From Lewinellaceae bacterium (GTDB taxonomy: Bacteria; Bacteroidota; Bacteroidia; Chitinophagales; Saprospiraceae): a stretch of 64,000 nt of DNA. How positions within the stretch are numbered: position 1 is the stretch's first letter; every line of letters starts with the position of its first letter. The DNA is taken from contig JACJYG010000006.1 of assembly GCA_020636215.1 (NCBI GenBank), forward strand, positions 868,001 through 932,000, written 5' to 3'. The position numbers and the translations under genes are program-made. A model generated the notes under the pieces. The model was not told the origin of the DNA and did not search any database. It saw nothing but the letters and a program-made list of their open reading frames with translations. Below, in pieces: positions 52,846-61,144 of this stretch.

Positions 52846-53972
52846 GCAACAATCCCTTCGCGGGCCATCCATTGGCTGAGGCTTTGTTTTTTGATCGCTG
52901 CCGCCATGAGGCCGGGGAATTGATCTGGCGTGCAGGCGAATGCCGGGATTGCCAGCTCGGCGAGTTTACCGGCTATGTTTTTGTCGAAAGAAGGAGCGCC
53001 CTGGTCATTCAGGGCGAGTAAGGCGATAAAGTCAGCACCAGAAGCTTTGATCTCAGTAATTCTCTTCAGCATATCCGCTTCCCGCCCGCCTTCATATAAG
53101 TCGCTGATCAGGACGATGATCGTATCATTGGGCCGCCGGATGAGGGGTTGGGCGTAGGCCAGCGCCTTACCGATGTCGGTACCCCCGCCCAGTTGGGTGG
53201 CAAACAGTAGTTCGACCGGATCATGAAGGTGATCGGAAAGATCCACCACACTGGTGTCGAAAGCGACTAAAGAAGTGCGCACTGAGCGCAGGGAGGCCAT
53301 AATGCAGCCCAATATACCGGCATAGACTACGGAAGTGGCCATAGATCCGCTCTGGTCGACGAGCAGGATGATATCCTTCAGCTGTGCTTGTTTGCGGCCA
53401 TAGCCGATCAATTTCTCAGGTATAATAGTATTCCATGCTTTCTGGTAGTGCCGCAGATTGGCGCGGATGGTGGCGTGCCAGTTGAGTTCATTGAACCTGG
53501 GGCGGCGGTTGCGCACCGAGCGGTCGAGGCTGCCATGGATGGCTTGCCGCATGGGGTTGTCCAGCCGTTTTTCCAGTTGAGCGGCAATTTTGCGGACGAC
53601 CTGGCGCGCGGTCTCCCGGGTTTCGTCGGGCATGGCCTTGTTGAGGGAAAGGATCGTGCCCACCAATGATACATCCGGCTCGATGGATTCGAGCAATTCC
53701 GGTTCCAGGAGCATGCGTTCCAGCCCCAGGCGGTGCAGGGCGTCGCGTTGCAGGAGTTGTACTACCGGTGTGGGGAAGTAGCGTCGGATATCGCCCAGCC
53801 AACGGTTGACATTAGGAGCAGAACTACCCAGCCCAGCTTTTCGGTCAGTGTCATAGAGGGCTTCCAGCACTTTGTCCATGCCCTGAGCCTGCCCTTTAAG
53901 AGGAACATCTCCCTGAGGGTCTGCTGTCCTGCCCAGGATGAGGCGCCAGCGTTCGATGCGTTGTTCTTCCAA
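52836..53972 (-). CDS. VWA-domain protein (CoxE/YehP-like), orphan
   Basis: 378-residue soluble protein with a C-terminal von Willebrand factor A domain. The MIDAS motif is VDQSGSM (about 199-205), followed by T in LGGGTDIGKAL and D in VLISDLYEGG. The N-terminal 190 residues are helical and basic with many Arg. This form usually partners a MoxR-type AAA+ ATPase, and in some genomes SWIM and DUF5682 proteins, to remodel a target. No such ATPase is visible on either side here. The start ATG 53972 sits 8 bases after the stop of the YmgE-like gene, so the two are probably co-transcribed. Target unknown. Confidence 0.85.
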   Translation of the reverse strand: MEEQRIERWRLILGRTADPQGDVPLKGQAQGMDKVLEALYDTDRKAGLGSSAPNVNRWLGDIRRYFPTPVVQLLQRDALHRLGLERMLLEPELLESIEPDVSLVGTILSLNKAMPDETRETARQVVRKIAAQLEKRLDNPMRQAIHGSLDRSVRNRRPRFNELNWHATIRANLRHYQKAWNTIIPEKLIGYGRKQAQLKDIILLVDQSGSMATSVVYAGILGCIMASLRSVRTSLVAFDTSVVDLSDHLHDPVELLFATQLGGGTDIGKALAYAQPLIRRPNDTIIVLISDLYEGGREADMLKRITEIKASGADFIALLALNDQGAPSFDKNIAGKLAELAIPAFACTPDQFPGLMAAAIKKQSLSQWMAREGIVAKN

Positions 53973-53979
53973 GGCAATA

Positions 53980-54222
53980 TTATTTTTTGAGCATTCCGGC
54001 CACCCACAGGAGGGCCACTGCGCCCGCGACGGCAGTTATGATGGAACCAATAAGGCCGCCGCTGGTGGTAATACCGAGCAGTCCGAACAACCATCCCCCA
54101 ATGATGCCCCCAACGATTCCGACGATGATGTTACCGACAGGCCCGAAGCCTGATCCGTGCATGATCTTTCCGCCCAGCCATCCGGCGGTGGCGCCAACGA
54201 TTAGGTAATACAGAATTCCCAT
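53980..54222 (-). CDS. GlsB/YeaQ/YmgE family membrane protein
   Basis: 80-residue protein, three membrane helices (LYYLIVGATAGWLGGKIMHG, GNIIVGIVGGIIGGWLFGLLG, IGSIITAVAGAVALLWVAGML), a typical transglycosylase-associated/GlsB family member with Gly-rich packing. These proteins are linked with stress responses in Gram-positives and enterics, without known mechanism. It is the upstream gene of a likely two-gene unit with the VWA protein. Confidence 0.9.
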   Translation of the reverse strand: MGILYYLIVGATAGWLGGKIMHGSGFGPVGNIIVGIVGGIIGGWLFGLLGITTSGGLIGSIITAVAGAVALLWVAGMLKK

Positions 54223-54524
54223 CGATGTGGTTTTGTAGGTTGAAAATGAAAAACATGGGTGAAATTACCCACTTTTCTGCAACTTTGTGGTGTTCAAAAA
54301 ACGAGTGGCTGCCTAATACCGGATTGATCAATCTAGTCCTGCATACAGTCTGCTGGCTTCCGACTGCTTCGCCTGATCAATTAAGGAGACAAGTTTTTTG
54401 AGGGCTGTTTTGGCTATTTATGGCCGCGATTGGCAAACACCTGATGACAGAGGGTGTTCACAAATAAGCGAGTAACAGGCCAACCTTTTCTCTGCCCTAC
54501 GTAATTCATAATAAAACCATTTGC
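54223..54524. other. Divergent intergenic region
   Basis: 302 bases. GGGTGAAATTACCCA (near 54258-54272) forms a small inverted repeat. No gene or clear promoter box was recognised. Confidence 0.4.
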
Positions 54525-55649
54525 GTGAAACCGGAGACGCTGGATCATTTTGAAGAGGAACACCACGAGGCGCTAAAGTCGATTAGGGTTTCGCGGATCA
54601 TTCTGCCCGTCCTGATCGGGATATTGGCGGTCGGATACCTGTTGTGGCGGCATTTCGACCCGGCAGAGTTTGCTAAGATCAACTGGACGGGGCATACTTT
54701 TTTCTGGATTGGGGCCTGTGTTGGCATTCTCATTATCCGGCATTTGGCCTACGCCACCCGTCTGCGCATCCTTTCCGAACGGGAGTTCAGCTGGCGCAAG
54801 TGCATCGAGTTGATCTTCATCTGGGAATTCAGCTCGGCCGTATCCCCTACCAGCGTCGGGGGCTCGGCGGTCGCTTTTTTTGTGCTGGCCCAGGAGCGGC
54901 TGTCAACGGCCAAAACGGCGACTATCGTCCTGTATACCATTGTGTTGGATAGCGCCTTCTTCATTGGCGGCCTGCCCATCCTTTTTCTGTTTTTTGGCAC
55001 TAATATGATCCGCCCCAATGTGGAGGGGCTCGGAGATATTGGAGGTTGGGGCTTCTATTTCATTTTTGCTTACACGCTCATGGCGTTATATTCGGGTATA
55101 TTTTACTATGGCTTGTTTATCAGCCCGGAGCATATGAAGCGGGTGTTGGTGGGTTTCACCCGCATCCCTTTTCTGAAGCGCTACCGGCGCCAGGCAGTGG
55201 CTTTGGGCAATGACATGATCATTGCCTCCTGGCAACTTAAACAACAGGATCTGGCTTTTCATTTAAGTGCTTTTCTGGCAACGATGGTGGCCTGGTCGTG
55301 CCGATTTTTGCTGTTAAACTGTCTGATCATAGGTTTTGTAAGCACAATCCCATTGGATTTCTGGACACAATTTGAGTTATACGCCAGGCTGGAGACGATG
55401 TTCGTTATCATTGCCTTCAGCCCTACGCCCGGGGGGGCGGGGTTTGTGGAGATCCTTTTCGGGGGATTTTTGAGCGACTATGTGGTAAACCCTACTACCG
55501 CCACGGTTATCTCTACCATTTGGCGTTTGCTGGCGTATTATGCCTATCTCCTTGCGGGGGCTGTTATCATTCCAAACTGGATCCGGGAAATTCTCAATCA
55601 ACGCCGACAGCGGCATGCTGCCCAGCAGATGGCTTCGGAAGCATCTTAG
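54525..55649 (+). CDS. Lysylphosphatidylglycerol synthase TM-domain (flippase-like) protein
   Basis: 374-residue integral membrane protein, start GTG 54525. It has about eight membrane helices. The family pattern is ELIFIWEFSSAVSPTSVGGSAVAFFVL (about 89-115) and AFSPTPGGAGFVEILFGGFL (conserved SPTPGGAG). It matches the YbhN/UPF0104 transmembrane half of MprF, without the lysyl-transferase domain, so a lipid flippase or transporter role rather than aminoacyl-lipid synthesis is likely. Substrate unknown. It is alone on its strand; 43 bases after it lies the convergent FemAB-like gene. Confidence 0.9.
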   Translation: MKPETLDHFEEEHHEALKSIRVSRIILPVLIGILAVGYLLWRHFDPAEFAKINWTGHTFFWIGACVGILIIRHLAYATRLRILSEREFSWRKCIELIFIWEFSSAVSPTSVGGSAVAFFVLAQERLSTAKTATIVLYTIVLDSAFFIGGLPILFLFFGTNMIRPNVEGLGDIGGWGFYFIFAYTLMALYSGIFYYGLFISPEHMKRVLVGFTRIPFLKRYRRQAVALGNDMIIASWQLKQQDLAFHLSAFLATMVAWSCRFLLLNCLIIGFVSTIPLDFWTQFELYARLETMFVIIAFSPTPGGAGFVEILFGGFLSDYVVNPTTATVISTIWRLLAYYAYLLAGAVIIPNWIREILNQRRQRHAAQQMASEAS

Positions 55650-55692
55650 GCCGACGACGCGGCTCCGTGTTTGAACGTCGCACGTCGGCACG

Positions 55693-56595
55693 TCAAAAGG
55701 ACAGGGCGTTCCACCACTGTTTGTTTCGGTGGATCTGATAGAACGGCCTGGGAGAGGCTCCAAACTGCAGGGCCAATTCATTGGTGCTTTCGGTATTGAA
55801 ATCCAAGATCAGGGGCCGGCCGGCATGGCTTCGGATCAGGCCCTCGAAGAGGTAGGGCAGGGCTCCGGCTTTCTGGCCCTCGGGGGATTGCACCGGGGCC
55901 AGGCTCATTACTTTCCCATGGCTGTAGATTAGGAAGTTGACTGCATAGAGCTTGCCCGTGCGGTCGATAACACCGGATGCGAAGCCCCACCCCCGATGCA
56001 AAGCGTTGTACATGATCCGTTGGAGCGCGTGGAAGTCCTGCTTGAGCTTGCGCCGGCGAGGGGTATGTTGGCGGAAAAAATCGGCAATGACTTCAGGCTT
56101 GAGTCCGGAGGTTAGGGCAAGGCCAGCGTCCTCTGCTCTTTGAAGTTGGTGGATGAGCGCCTTCGGGAAGTGGTCAAAGAGTTCTTCGTAGTTGGGGTTG
56201 AGCAGCAATTGGTAATTCGTTTTTTCCGACACTTCAAAGCCTGCTTCGGCCGGAGGGAGGTTCTGCTCGTTGACGGCGATATCCACTCGTTTAAAGGTTT
56301 CAGGAATGGCATCCAGGAAGTGCTGTATGCGAACTTTAGAGAGGATGTGGACGGAGTAGATGCCCATTTCCCGCATCAAGCTGGGTTGATAGAGTTCCAT
56401 TTGGTTGAAAAAGCCCTTCTTCCAGACCAGAGGAAACACAGACTCATAATCTCCTTCCACCAGGGCATCCCAGTCTTTCGCAATGTGGTTGAGATACCAC
56501 ATATAGCCGAATACATTGCCATTGTTGGCGTAGTGGACGCAGCTGTTCCACTTCAATTGGTCAATCTCTGGCCCCTTCAAATAATGGATATCCAT
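55693..56595 (-). CDS. GNAT/FemAB-like acyltransferase-fold protein
   Basis: 300-residue cytosolic protein. The layout fits the FemAB/GNAT-like families: N-terminal segment VFPLVWKKGFFNQMELYQPSLMREMGIYS (about 63-91), a central LIHQLQRAEDAGLAL and the C-terminal VNFLIYSHGKVMSLAPVQSPEGQKAGALPYLFEGLI followed by LDFNTESTNELALQFGA. These are typical of Bacteroidota proteins annotated as GNAT family; the acyl or aminoacyl donor is unknown. The start is ATG 56595 because the extra nine residues of a longer frame look unnatural. It is divergent from the FeeM-like synthase gene across 486 bases. Confidence 0.7.
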   Translation of the reverse strand: MDIHYLKGPEIDQLKWNSCVHYANNGNVFGYMWYLNHIAKDWDALVEGDYESVFPLVWKKGFFNQMELYQPSLMREMGIYSVHILSKVRIQHFLDAIPETFKRVDIAVNEQNLPPAEAGFEVSEKTNYQLLLNPNYEELFDHFPKALIHQLQRAEDAGLALTSGLKPEVIADFFRQHTPRRRKLKQDFHALQRIMYNALHRGWGFASGVIDRTGKLYAVNFLIYSHGKVMSLAPVQSPEGQKAGALPYLFEGLIRSHAGRPLILDFNTESTNELALQFGASPRPFYQIHRNKQWWNALSF

Positions 56596-57081
56596 AAACT
56601 TCCTTTTAACTTTACTTAGCATTCAATGCATTGGGGAGTAGCTTTGTTCAAGGGGAGGCAATCATTTGCGAGTGTGGCCAGAAGATTGTGGCAAGCTTTA
56701 TTGGAATGCCTATTTTTAACAGTTTTTCATCTATTATTGCCAATGTGGGTTATTTTGTATTAATTTAAAAAGATTAACCCCGACCTTTACAGGCTTAACA
56801 TTAGGCGCGGCGTTGAATACGCTCAAACTAAAATAACCGAAAATGCCTAGTGGTAAGTTTACACCTAACTCCCTTTAAAAACACACCTCGAACAGCCTCT
56901 GAGCTGAAAATAAAAGAACAACACAAACAATTTTGGGGCGATAGTAAAGGCATTTTTGGCTTTTCCTGTCAACATAAGTAACGCTTCTTAAACAAACACT
57001 ACACATCAAGGCGGTGGCAAGTCATTTTTTCAGCGCGCGCGCTGGAGCAGGGAAATCTTTATTCCGAACTAATAAACCCTC
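56596..57081. other. Long divergent intergenic region with GC palindrome
   Basis: 486 bases without a credible gene. No consensus -33/-7 pair was found, which suggests activator-dependent or alternative-sigma promoters. It contains the CG palindrome at 57031-57044 and lies between two acyltransferase-fold genes. Confidence 0.5.
57031..57044. promoter_or_regulatory. Perfect CG-rich palindrome before the acyl-synthase gene
   Basis: CAGCGCGCGCGCTG, a perfect 14-base palindrome ending 37 bases before ATG 57082. It could be an operator for a dimeric regulator; alternating CG may instead be incidental. Confidence 0.35.
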
Positions 57082-57861
57082 ATGACTATGAGTATTCAAG
57101 CCACCCACTTTGTATTCAGAGAAGCAAAGAACATTCGCGAACTGGAAGCACTTTTCCGCCTACGATATCAGGGCTACATTAACAGCGGTTGCGCAAGCCT
57201 GGTTCATCAAAACGGACAAGGGCTGGAGTTTGACGCCTATGATTGGAATTCTTTCCACCTGGGGTTATTCCAGCAGGGGAATTTTGGAAGCCACCCTATT
57301 GGTTATGCCCGCCTGGTTCAAACGACACCCAGCGCAATGGCAGGTATGGTTAGCCAATTGGCCACCCGCTTCAAGGACCTTGAAATACCGGCTCCTCCCT
57401 CGCCGGATGCCCCATTACCCTTTATGGCGAACTGCCCTAATGTGGGGGGGATAAACGGCCTTTTTGAAACGCTCAAAAGGAAGGATGCTCGTTTGGTAGA
57501 AGGCAGCCGGTTTGTCTTCTCGCCGGATATCCGTTCCGCCGGTTATGCTCGCTTTGCTTTTGAAGCAGCCACTGCCAAGGCTTTTTTTCGTTACGATTTC
57601 GACTTCGCCTTTCTGGCAGTTCACCCCCGCCATGCACCCTTTTATGGGCAGTATGGCTTTAAGGAAGTGGTGAATGGAGAAGAAAATGATTACTTAGGGT
57701 TGAAAGCGAGTGTGCTGGCGCTGGAGAACGGGAAAATAGACGCACGGCGGGCTGCCCGTATTGAAAGCATGGGTAAAGCGGCCAGCCAATCGGGCGCTAT
57801 CTATCTTTTCCCGGACAACAAGCAGGTCTTTTCACCAACTTTAGCTGCCATGGCCGCATAA
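57082..57861 (+). CDS. FeeM/LuxI-like N-acyl amino acid synthase
   Basis: 259-residue protein with the N-acyl amino acid synthase/autoinducer-synthase fold. The N-terminal FRLRYQGYIN (about 25-34) resembles the LuxI-type RxxVF region. FDAYDWNSFHLGLF (50-63) supplies the conserved acidic/aromatic patch. GYARLV (74-79), VEGSRFVFSPDIR (139-151, compare E-S-R in LuxI) and the GNAT-like FLAVHPRHAPFYGQYGFKEV (177-196) complete it. FeeM-type enzymes join fatty acyl-ACP to an amino acid such as tyrosine. The start is ATG 57082 or 57088. It is 32 bases before a methyltransferase gene and is probably co-transcribed with it. The acyl and amine substrates are unknown. Confidence 0.8.
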   Translation: MTMSIQATHFVFREAKNIRELEALFRLRYQGYINSGCASLVHQNGQGLEFDAYDWNSFHLGLFQQGNFGSHPIGYARLVQTTPSAMAGMVSQLATRFKDLEIPAPPSPDAPLPFMANCPNVGGINGLFETLKRKDARLVEGSRFVFSPDIRSAGYARFAFEAATAKAFFRYDFDFAFLAVHPRHAPFYGQYGFKEVVNGEENDYLGLKASVLALENGKIDARRAARIESMGKAASQSGAIYLFPDNKQVFSPTLAAMAA

Positions 57862-57893
57862 TATTTCGGGCATTCAATAAATAAATAAATAAC

Positions 57894-58529
57894 ATGAGAA
57901 AGATTTTCAATACCTCGCTCTTTGTTCTGCTGGCATACATCCTACCCTTGCTGGGTAGGCCAGGGCTTTTACTGCACCCCAAAGCCCTGTTGCTGATGGC
58001 CGGGGCGGCTATCCTTTTTCTAACCCAACCGACACTAAAATTGGAAGAAGCACGGGAGGAACGCAATCGGGACCGAAACTCGGTTTTGCTTATTCTACTG
58101 CTATCTCTGGCATCTGCCGCCGCACCGGTCCTGGATTGGGCTTACTGGCATCCCCAGCGGCATCATCCTGCTGCGGTGCTAATTGGCCTGGGCCTGATGG
58201 CTGGTGGGATAGGGTTGAGAATTTGGTCTATTTTGGCTTTGGGGGCGTTATTTACCCCAACGGTGCAGATCCGGCAAGAGCACCAATTGATTCAGACAGG
58301 CCCCTACCGGTGGGTGCGCCACCCCAGTTACCTGGGAGCTTTCCTGGCTTTGTTGGGAGGTGCGGTGGTGCTGGAATCATGGATAGGAATAGCCATATGC
58401 CTTTGTCTGATGTCTATTGCTTATTACATTCGGATCACCCTGGAGGAAAAAGCATTGGTGGAAGCTTTTGGGGAAAAGTATATTCAGTATCAGGAGCAAA
58501 CCTTCCGCCTTGTTCCATTTTTTTGGTGA
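57894..58529 (+). CDS. Isoprenylcysteine carboxyl methyltransferase (ICMT) family protein
   Basis: 211-residue membrane protein with about five helices. The C-terminal part carries the ICMT/PEMT SAM-binding signature: LIQTGPYRWVRHPSYLGAFL (about 143-162) and EEKALVEAFGEKYIQYQ (about 184-200). Members methylate carboxyl groups of prenylated peptides in eukaryotes; bacterial homologues act on varied small or lipid substrates. Its position 32 bases after the FeeM-like synthase makes methyl esterification of an N-acyl amino acid a natural hypothesis. The start ATG 57894 is preceded by a run of ATAAATAA without a strong ribosome site, typical of this phylum. Confidence 0.88.
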   Translation: MRKIFNTSLFVLLAYILPLLGRPGLLLHPKALLLMAGAAILFLTQPTLKLEEAREERNRDRNSVLLILLLSLASAAAPVLDWAYWHPQRHHPAAVLIGLGLMAGGIGLRIWSILALGALFTPTVQIRQEHQLIQTGPYRWVRHPSYLGAFLALLGGAVVLESWIGIAICLCLMSIAYYIRITLEEKALVEAFGEKYIQYQEQTFRLVPFFW

Positions 58530-58613
58530 AAAGGCAGAAATTCTCTCTGGAGTGAAACGAACAGGCAACCGTTTTTTCGGTTGTGGCGTTTAAGTGGGAA
58601 AGGGAATACGATA

Positions 58614-58826
58614 ATGAAAACACTGCGCTTTAAAACCAATATCAACTGCAACAATTGCATCCGGTCGGTGACTGGCTTTCTCAACGATGTGCCGAACATC
58701 CAGGAGTGGTCGGTGGATATTAATAACCCGGAAAAAATTTTGACCGTGGTCGGTGAGCAAGTGGCCGCCGAAGCGGTTGTTGAAGCAGTGGAAGAAGCCG
58801 GGTTTGATATACAGGAAGATAAATAG
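58614..58826 (+). CDS. Heavy-metal-associated (HMA) domain protein
   Basis: 70-residue protein of the CopZ/HMA ferredoxin-like fold: FKTNINCNNCIRSVTGFLND (CxxC at about 11-14), VDINNPEKILTVVG and VVEAVEEAGFD at the end. The usual MxCxxC becomes NCNNC, so copper binding is likely but affinity is uncertain. It starts at ATG 58614. It is possibly a copper chaperone; no P-type ATPase gene is near. It sits 84 bases after the ICMT-like gene on the same strand, probably separate. Confidence 0.88.
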   Translation: MKTLRFKTNINCNNCIRSVTGFLNDVPNIQEWSVDINNPEKILTVVGEQVAAEAVVEAVEEAGFDIQEDK

Positions 58827-58861
58827 AGATCTTAGTGTCTGATATGGAGGGGGTTAAGGTG

Positions 58862-58897
58862 GTTGAGAGAGTTGAGAGAGTTGAGAGAGTTGAGAGG
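58862..58897. repeat. 9-base tandem repeat (GTTGAGAGA)
   Basis: Four exact or near-exact copies of GTTGAGAGA (58862, 58871, 58880, 58889), followed by a partly complementary CCCTCTCAACCCTCTCAAC stretch at 58929-58947, so a hairpin can form between them. Confidence 0.75.
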
Positions 58898-58967
58898 GGG
58901 CCAGAAGGAGTAACTAAACTTCCTAAACCCTCTCAACCCTCTCAACTTCCCCCCACTTCCCGGCCTC

Positions 58968-59408
58968 TCAATGTCTTTGGTCGTAAGCCAATACGTTGCT
59001 TTCCTTGCCGTTTTTTACTGACCAGGCGATCATTTTAGAGGAAGAGCCAACCACTTTTATCTGTTCGGTTTGGTGGATCGTACCCAGCAACAGAAGGCCA
59101 TCCTCAATCTTGCCCGTGCCGTCGATGATCAGTTCGCCATGCTGCGTTATAGTCAGATGGGCGTTATCCTGAACTTCCAGGAAGTATACCGGTTCCACTT
59201 TATTATTGATCACGGGATAAAATCCGCCACGGGAGTCGGTATTCGGGATGATGACCAGGTCATCGGGGCCCGGCGCCCGGAATGCACTCCAGTTCCTGGG
59301 GTTATTCCATTCGGTTTCCTGTCCGGGTGCGCCGCCCAGCCAAATGTTTTGGGCATTCAAGGACAAACTCAAGGTGGTGGCCAATACGATGCTCATTAAA
59401 GTTTTCAT
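58968..59408 (-). CDS. Small exported protein with Asn/Trp motif
   Basis: 146-residue secreted protein, signal peptide (LMSIVLATTLSLSLNAQ). The start of the mature part WLGGAPGQETEWNNPRNWS is the 'WxG...xWNNxxNW' pattern at the head of many beta-helix/adhesin-type surface proteins of Bacteroidota; the rest (HLTITQHGELIIDGTGKI) has beta-strand repeats. It is much shorter than those proteins and has no T9SS tag, so it may be a truncated or minimal form. Divergent from the sigma factor gene. Function unknown. Confidence 0.72.
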   Translation of the reverse strand: MKTLMSIVLATTLSLSLNAQNIWLGGAPGQETEWNNPRNWSAFRAPGPDDLVIIPNTDSRGGFYPVINNKVEPVYFLEVQDNAHLTITQHGELIIDGTGKIEDGLLLLGTIHQTEQIKVVGSSSKMIAWSVKNGKESNVLAYDQRH

Positions 59409-59548
59409 GATGTTGGTGTTTGGTGTTTAATAGAATTTCCCTCTTCATTTATGATCCAACCCAAAGGTTACCTCCCCCAGAGAAAAATTTTCCAATTTTG
59501 GGTTATAAACCAAAGCCTTTATCTTGCATCATATGAAAGCCACCATAA

Positions 59549-60112
59549 ATGGATAAAACTAGTAATGATCATCTCGATGCTTTGGTAAGGGGAGACCAGA
59601 AAGGCATTCGGGAGATATATCAGCAATACCTGCCTCGTATCAACAGGCTGATCACCAGCAATGGAGGCAACGGGGAAGATGCCAAAGACGTCTTCCAGGA
59701 AGCCCTGATGGTGGTATATGAAAAAGCCACCGGCCCGGACTTTAGGCTCACCAGTTCCCTATATACGCTGCTTTACGGGGTTTGCCGCAATATTTGGGGC
59801 AACCGCCTGCAAAGAAAATCGCGGACAGAAGTAACTTTTGGCGACCATGACAAATATAAGTTGTCAGAAAGCTTAGAGGAGGCAATTGAACAAGAAGAAG
59901 AGCATACGGTCTTCTGGGAAGCTTTCGAACGCTTAGGGGATGATTGCCAACGCCTGCTCCGGCTGTTCTTCGATAAAATAAAAATGGAAGAAATCGCAGA
60001 GGTAATGGGCTATGGCAGCACCAGCTATGCTAAAAAGCGCAAGTTTCAATGTAAGGAACAATTGGTGAGCCTGGTCAAATCGGACAATCGATTCCGGGAG
60101 CTAAGGCCCTAG
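59549..60112 (+). CDS. ECF-type RNA polymerase sigma factor
   Basis: 187-residue sigma-70 family ECF factor. Region 2 is seen in IYQQYLPRINRLITSNGGNGEDAKDVFQEALMVVYEKA (about 23-60), and region 4 in LGDDCQRLLRLFFDKIKMEEIAEVMGYGSTSYAKKRKFQCKEQL (about 130-174). It directs polymerase to a stress or envelope regulon. It is followed 11 bases downstream by a membrane-anchored partner that looks like its anti-sigma factor. Target genes are not evident in the window. Confidence 0.92.
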   Translation: MDKTSNDHLDALVRGDQKGIREIYQQYLPRINRLITSNGGNGEDAKDVFQEALMVVYEKATGPDFRLTSSLYTLLYGVCRNIWGNRLQRKSRTEVTFGDHDKYKLSESLEEAIEQEEEHTVFWEAFERLGDDCQRLLRLFFDKIKMEEIAEVMGYGSTSYAKKRKFQCKEQLVSLVKSDNRFRELRP

Positions 60113-60123
60113 ATACGTTAATA

Positions 60124-61014
60124 ATGGACCACATGAGCACAGAGCAGCTATATGAAAAAATAGAAGCCTACCTGGATCGGGCTATGGGCCGGGAAGAACT
60201 GGCCGCTTTTGAAAAGGAGCTGGCCACCGACCAGGAGCTACAACGTGAATTGGCCCTGCACCGCCGTTTGCATCAGGAACTGGGCAAGGCAGGAAAAGCC
60301 AGGCTGCGGAAGCAATTGCAGGAAGTGGCCGCCGAGTTTCCAACCGAAGACCCGCCAAAGGGCGGAACACTCGGCAAATGGTTACTGGGCATGGCCCTGG
60401 CTGCCCTGATCGGTGTCCTGGCCTGGTGGCTTGTCCAAAGGGCAGGCGGGCAGGAAAATGCTCCGGCCCCAACGGCTCAGCAGCAGGATTCCACGAACCT
60501 ACAACCTGCACCGGTTGATACAGCTTCCCTGCCTACTGCTCCGGACGCGCCTTTGCAGGAGGTGGACCGGGCGGCATCTCCATCCAAACCGCCGCAACCG
60601 ATTGCTGACGCCTTTAGTCCGAATGCGCGCATGGAAGCCCTACTGGGTGCAAAATCCGGCGAATATGCGATTACCGCCGATGCCGGCGCCACCCAACGGC
60701 CCGACGGCCGCTATGAACTGGTGATCGCCGGACTGCTCCGGACGCCGGAATTGCCCGAAAATGCCCGCTTTCTGCTCCGGGTGTATGACAACCAGGCACT
60801 TGGGAATAAACCCCTGGAAGAAATTTCACTGAAACTGGACCCCGTAGAAGGAGGGGAGGATATCTATGCCTTCGGCAAATTGAAGAACTTCACTTTCCGT
60901 TCTGTCTTGAAAAACCGCCTTAAGCCTGGCCTTTATTACTACCTTATCATTGCCGATGGGGAGGAAAGCCCACTCTTTGCCGGGAAGGCCACCCTCGGCC
61001 GGCCTGGGGAATAA
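60124..61014 (+). CDS. Probable membrane anti-sigma factor
   Basis: 296-residue single-pass protein. The N-terminal cytoplasmic part (about 1-75, YEKIEAYLDRAMGREELAAFEKELATDQELQRELALHRRLHQEL) matches the short helical anti-sigma domain of Bacteroidota, without a zinc-binding H-x3-C-x2-C motif. One membrane helix (WLLGMALAALIGVLAWWLVQRA, about 83-104), a Pro/Ala/Ser/Gln-rich linker and a periplasmic domain (about 190-296) with a beta-rich pattern (YELVIAGLLRTPELPENARFLLRVYDN) follow. Alternative starts at 60124 and 60133. Inference: it sequesters the upstream sigma factor until an envelope signal. Confidence 0.85.
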   Translation: MDHMSTEQLYEKIEAYLDRAMGREELAAFEKELATDQELQRELALHRRLHQELGKAGKARLRKQLQEVAAEFPTEDPPKGGTLGKWLLGMALAALIGVLAWWLVQRAGGQENAPAPTAQQQDSTNLQPAPVDTASLPTAPDAPLQEVDRAASPSKPPQPIADAFSPNARMEALLGAKSGEYAITADAGATQRPDGRYELVIAGLLRTPELPENARFLLRVYDNQALGNKPLEEISLKLDPVEGGEDIYAFGKLKNFTFRSVLKNRLKPGLYYYLIIADGEESPLFAGKATLGRPGE

Positions 61015-61065
61015 GAGCTTCATGTTTGGAGGCGGGCCTTAGCGGGGTTGCCGCTTCCATAATGG

Positions 61066-61117
61066 AAAAACAGAAATGCCAGACATCTACTACAAATGTC
61101 TGGCATTTCTGTTTTTT
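61066..61117. terminator. Bidirectional terminator
   Basis: A 20-base stem AAAACAGAAATGCCAGACAT / ATGTCTGGCATTTCTGTTTT with a 9-base loop, followed by T-runs on both strands. It can close the sigma/anti-sigma unit and the convergent small gene at 61145. Confidence 0.85.
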
Positions 61118-61144
61118 TGTTAGGATAGCTAGGAACAACAGGGC

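Noticed and set aside
58846..58960. CRISPR-like appearance of the GTTGAGAGA repeats
   Set aside because: Units are 9 bases and contiguous with no spacers. It is a simple tandem repeat.
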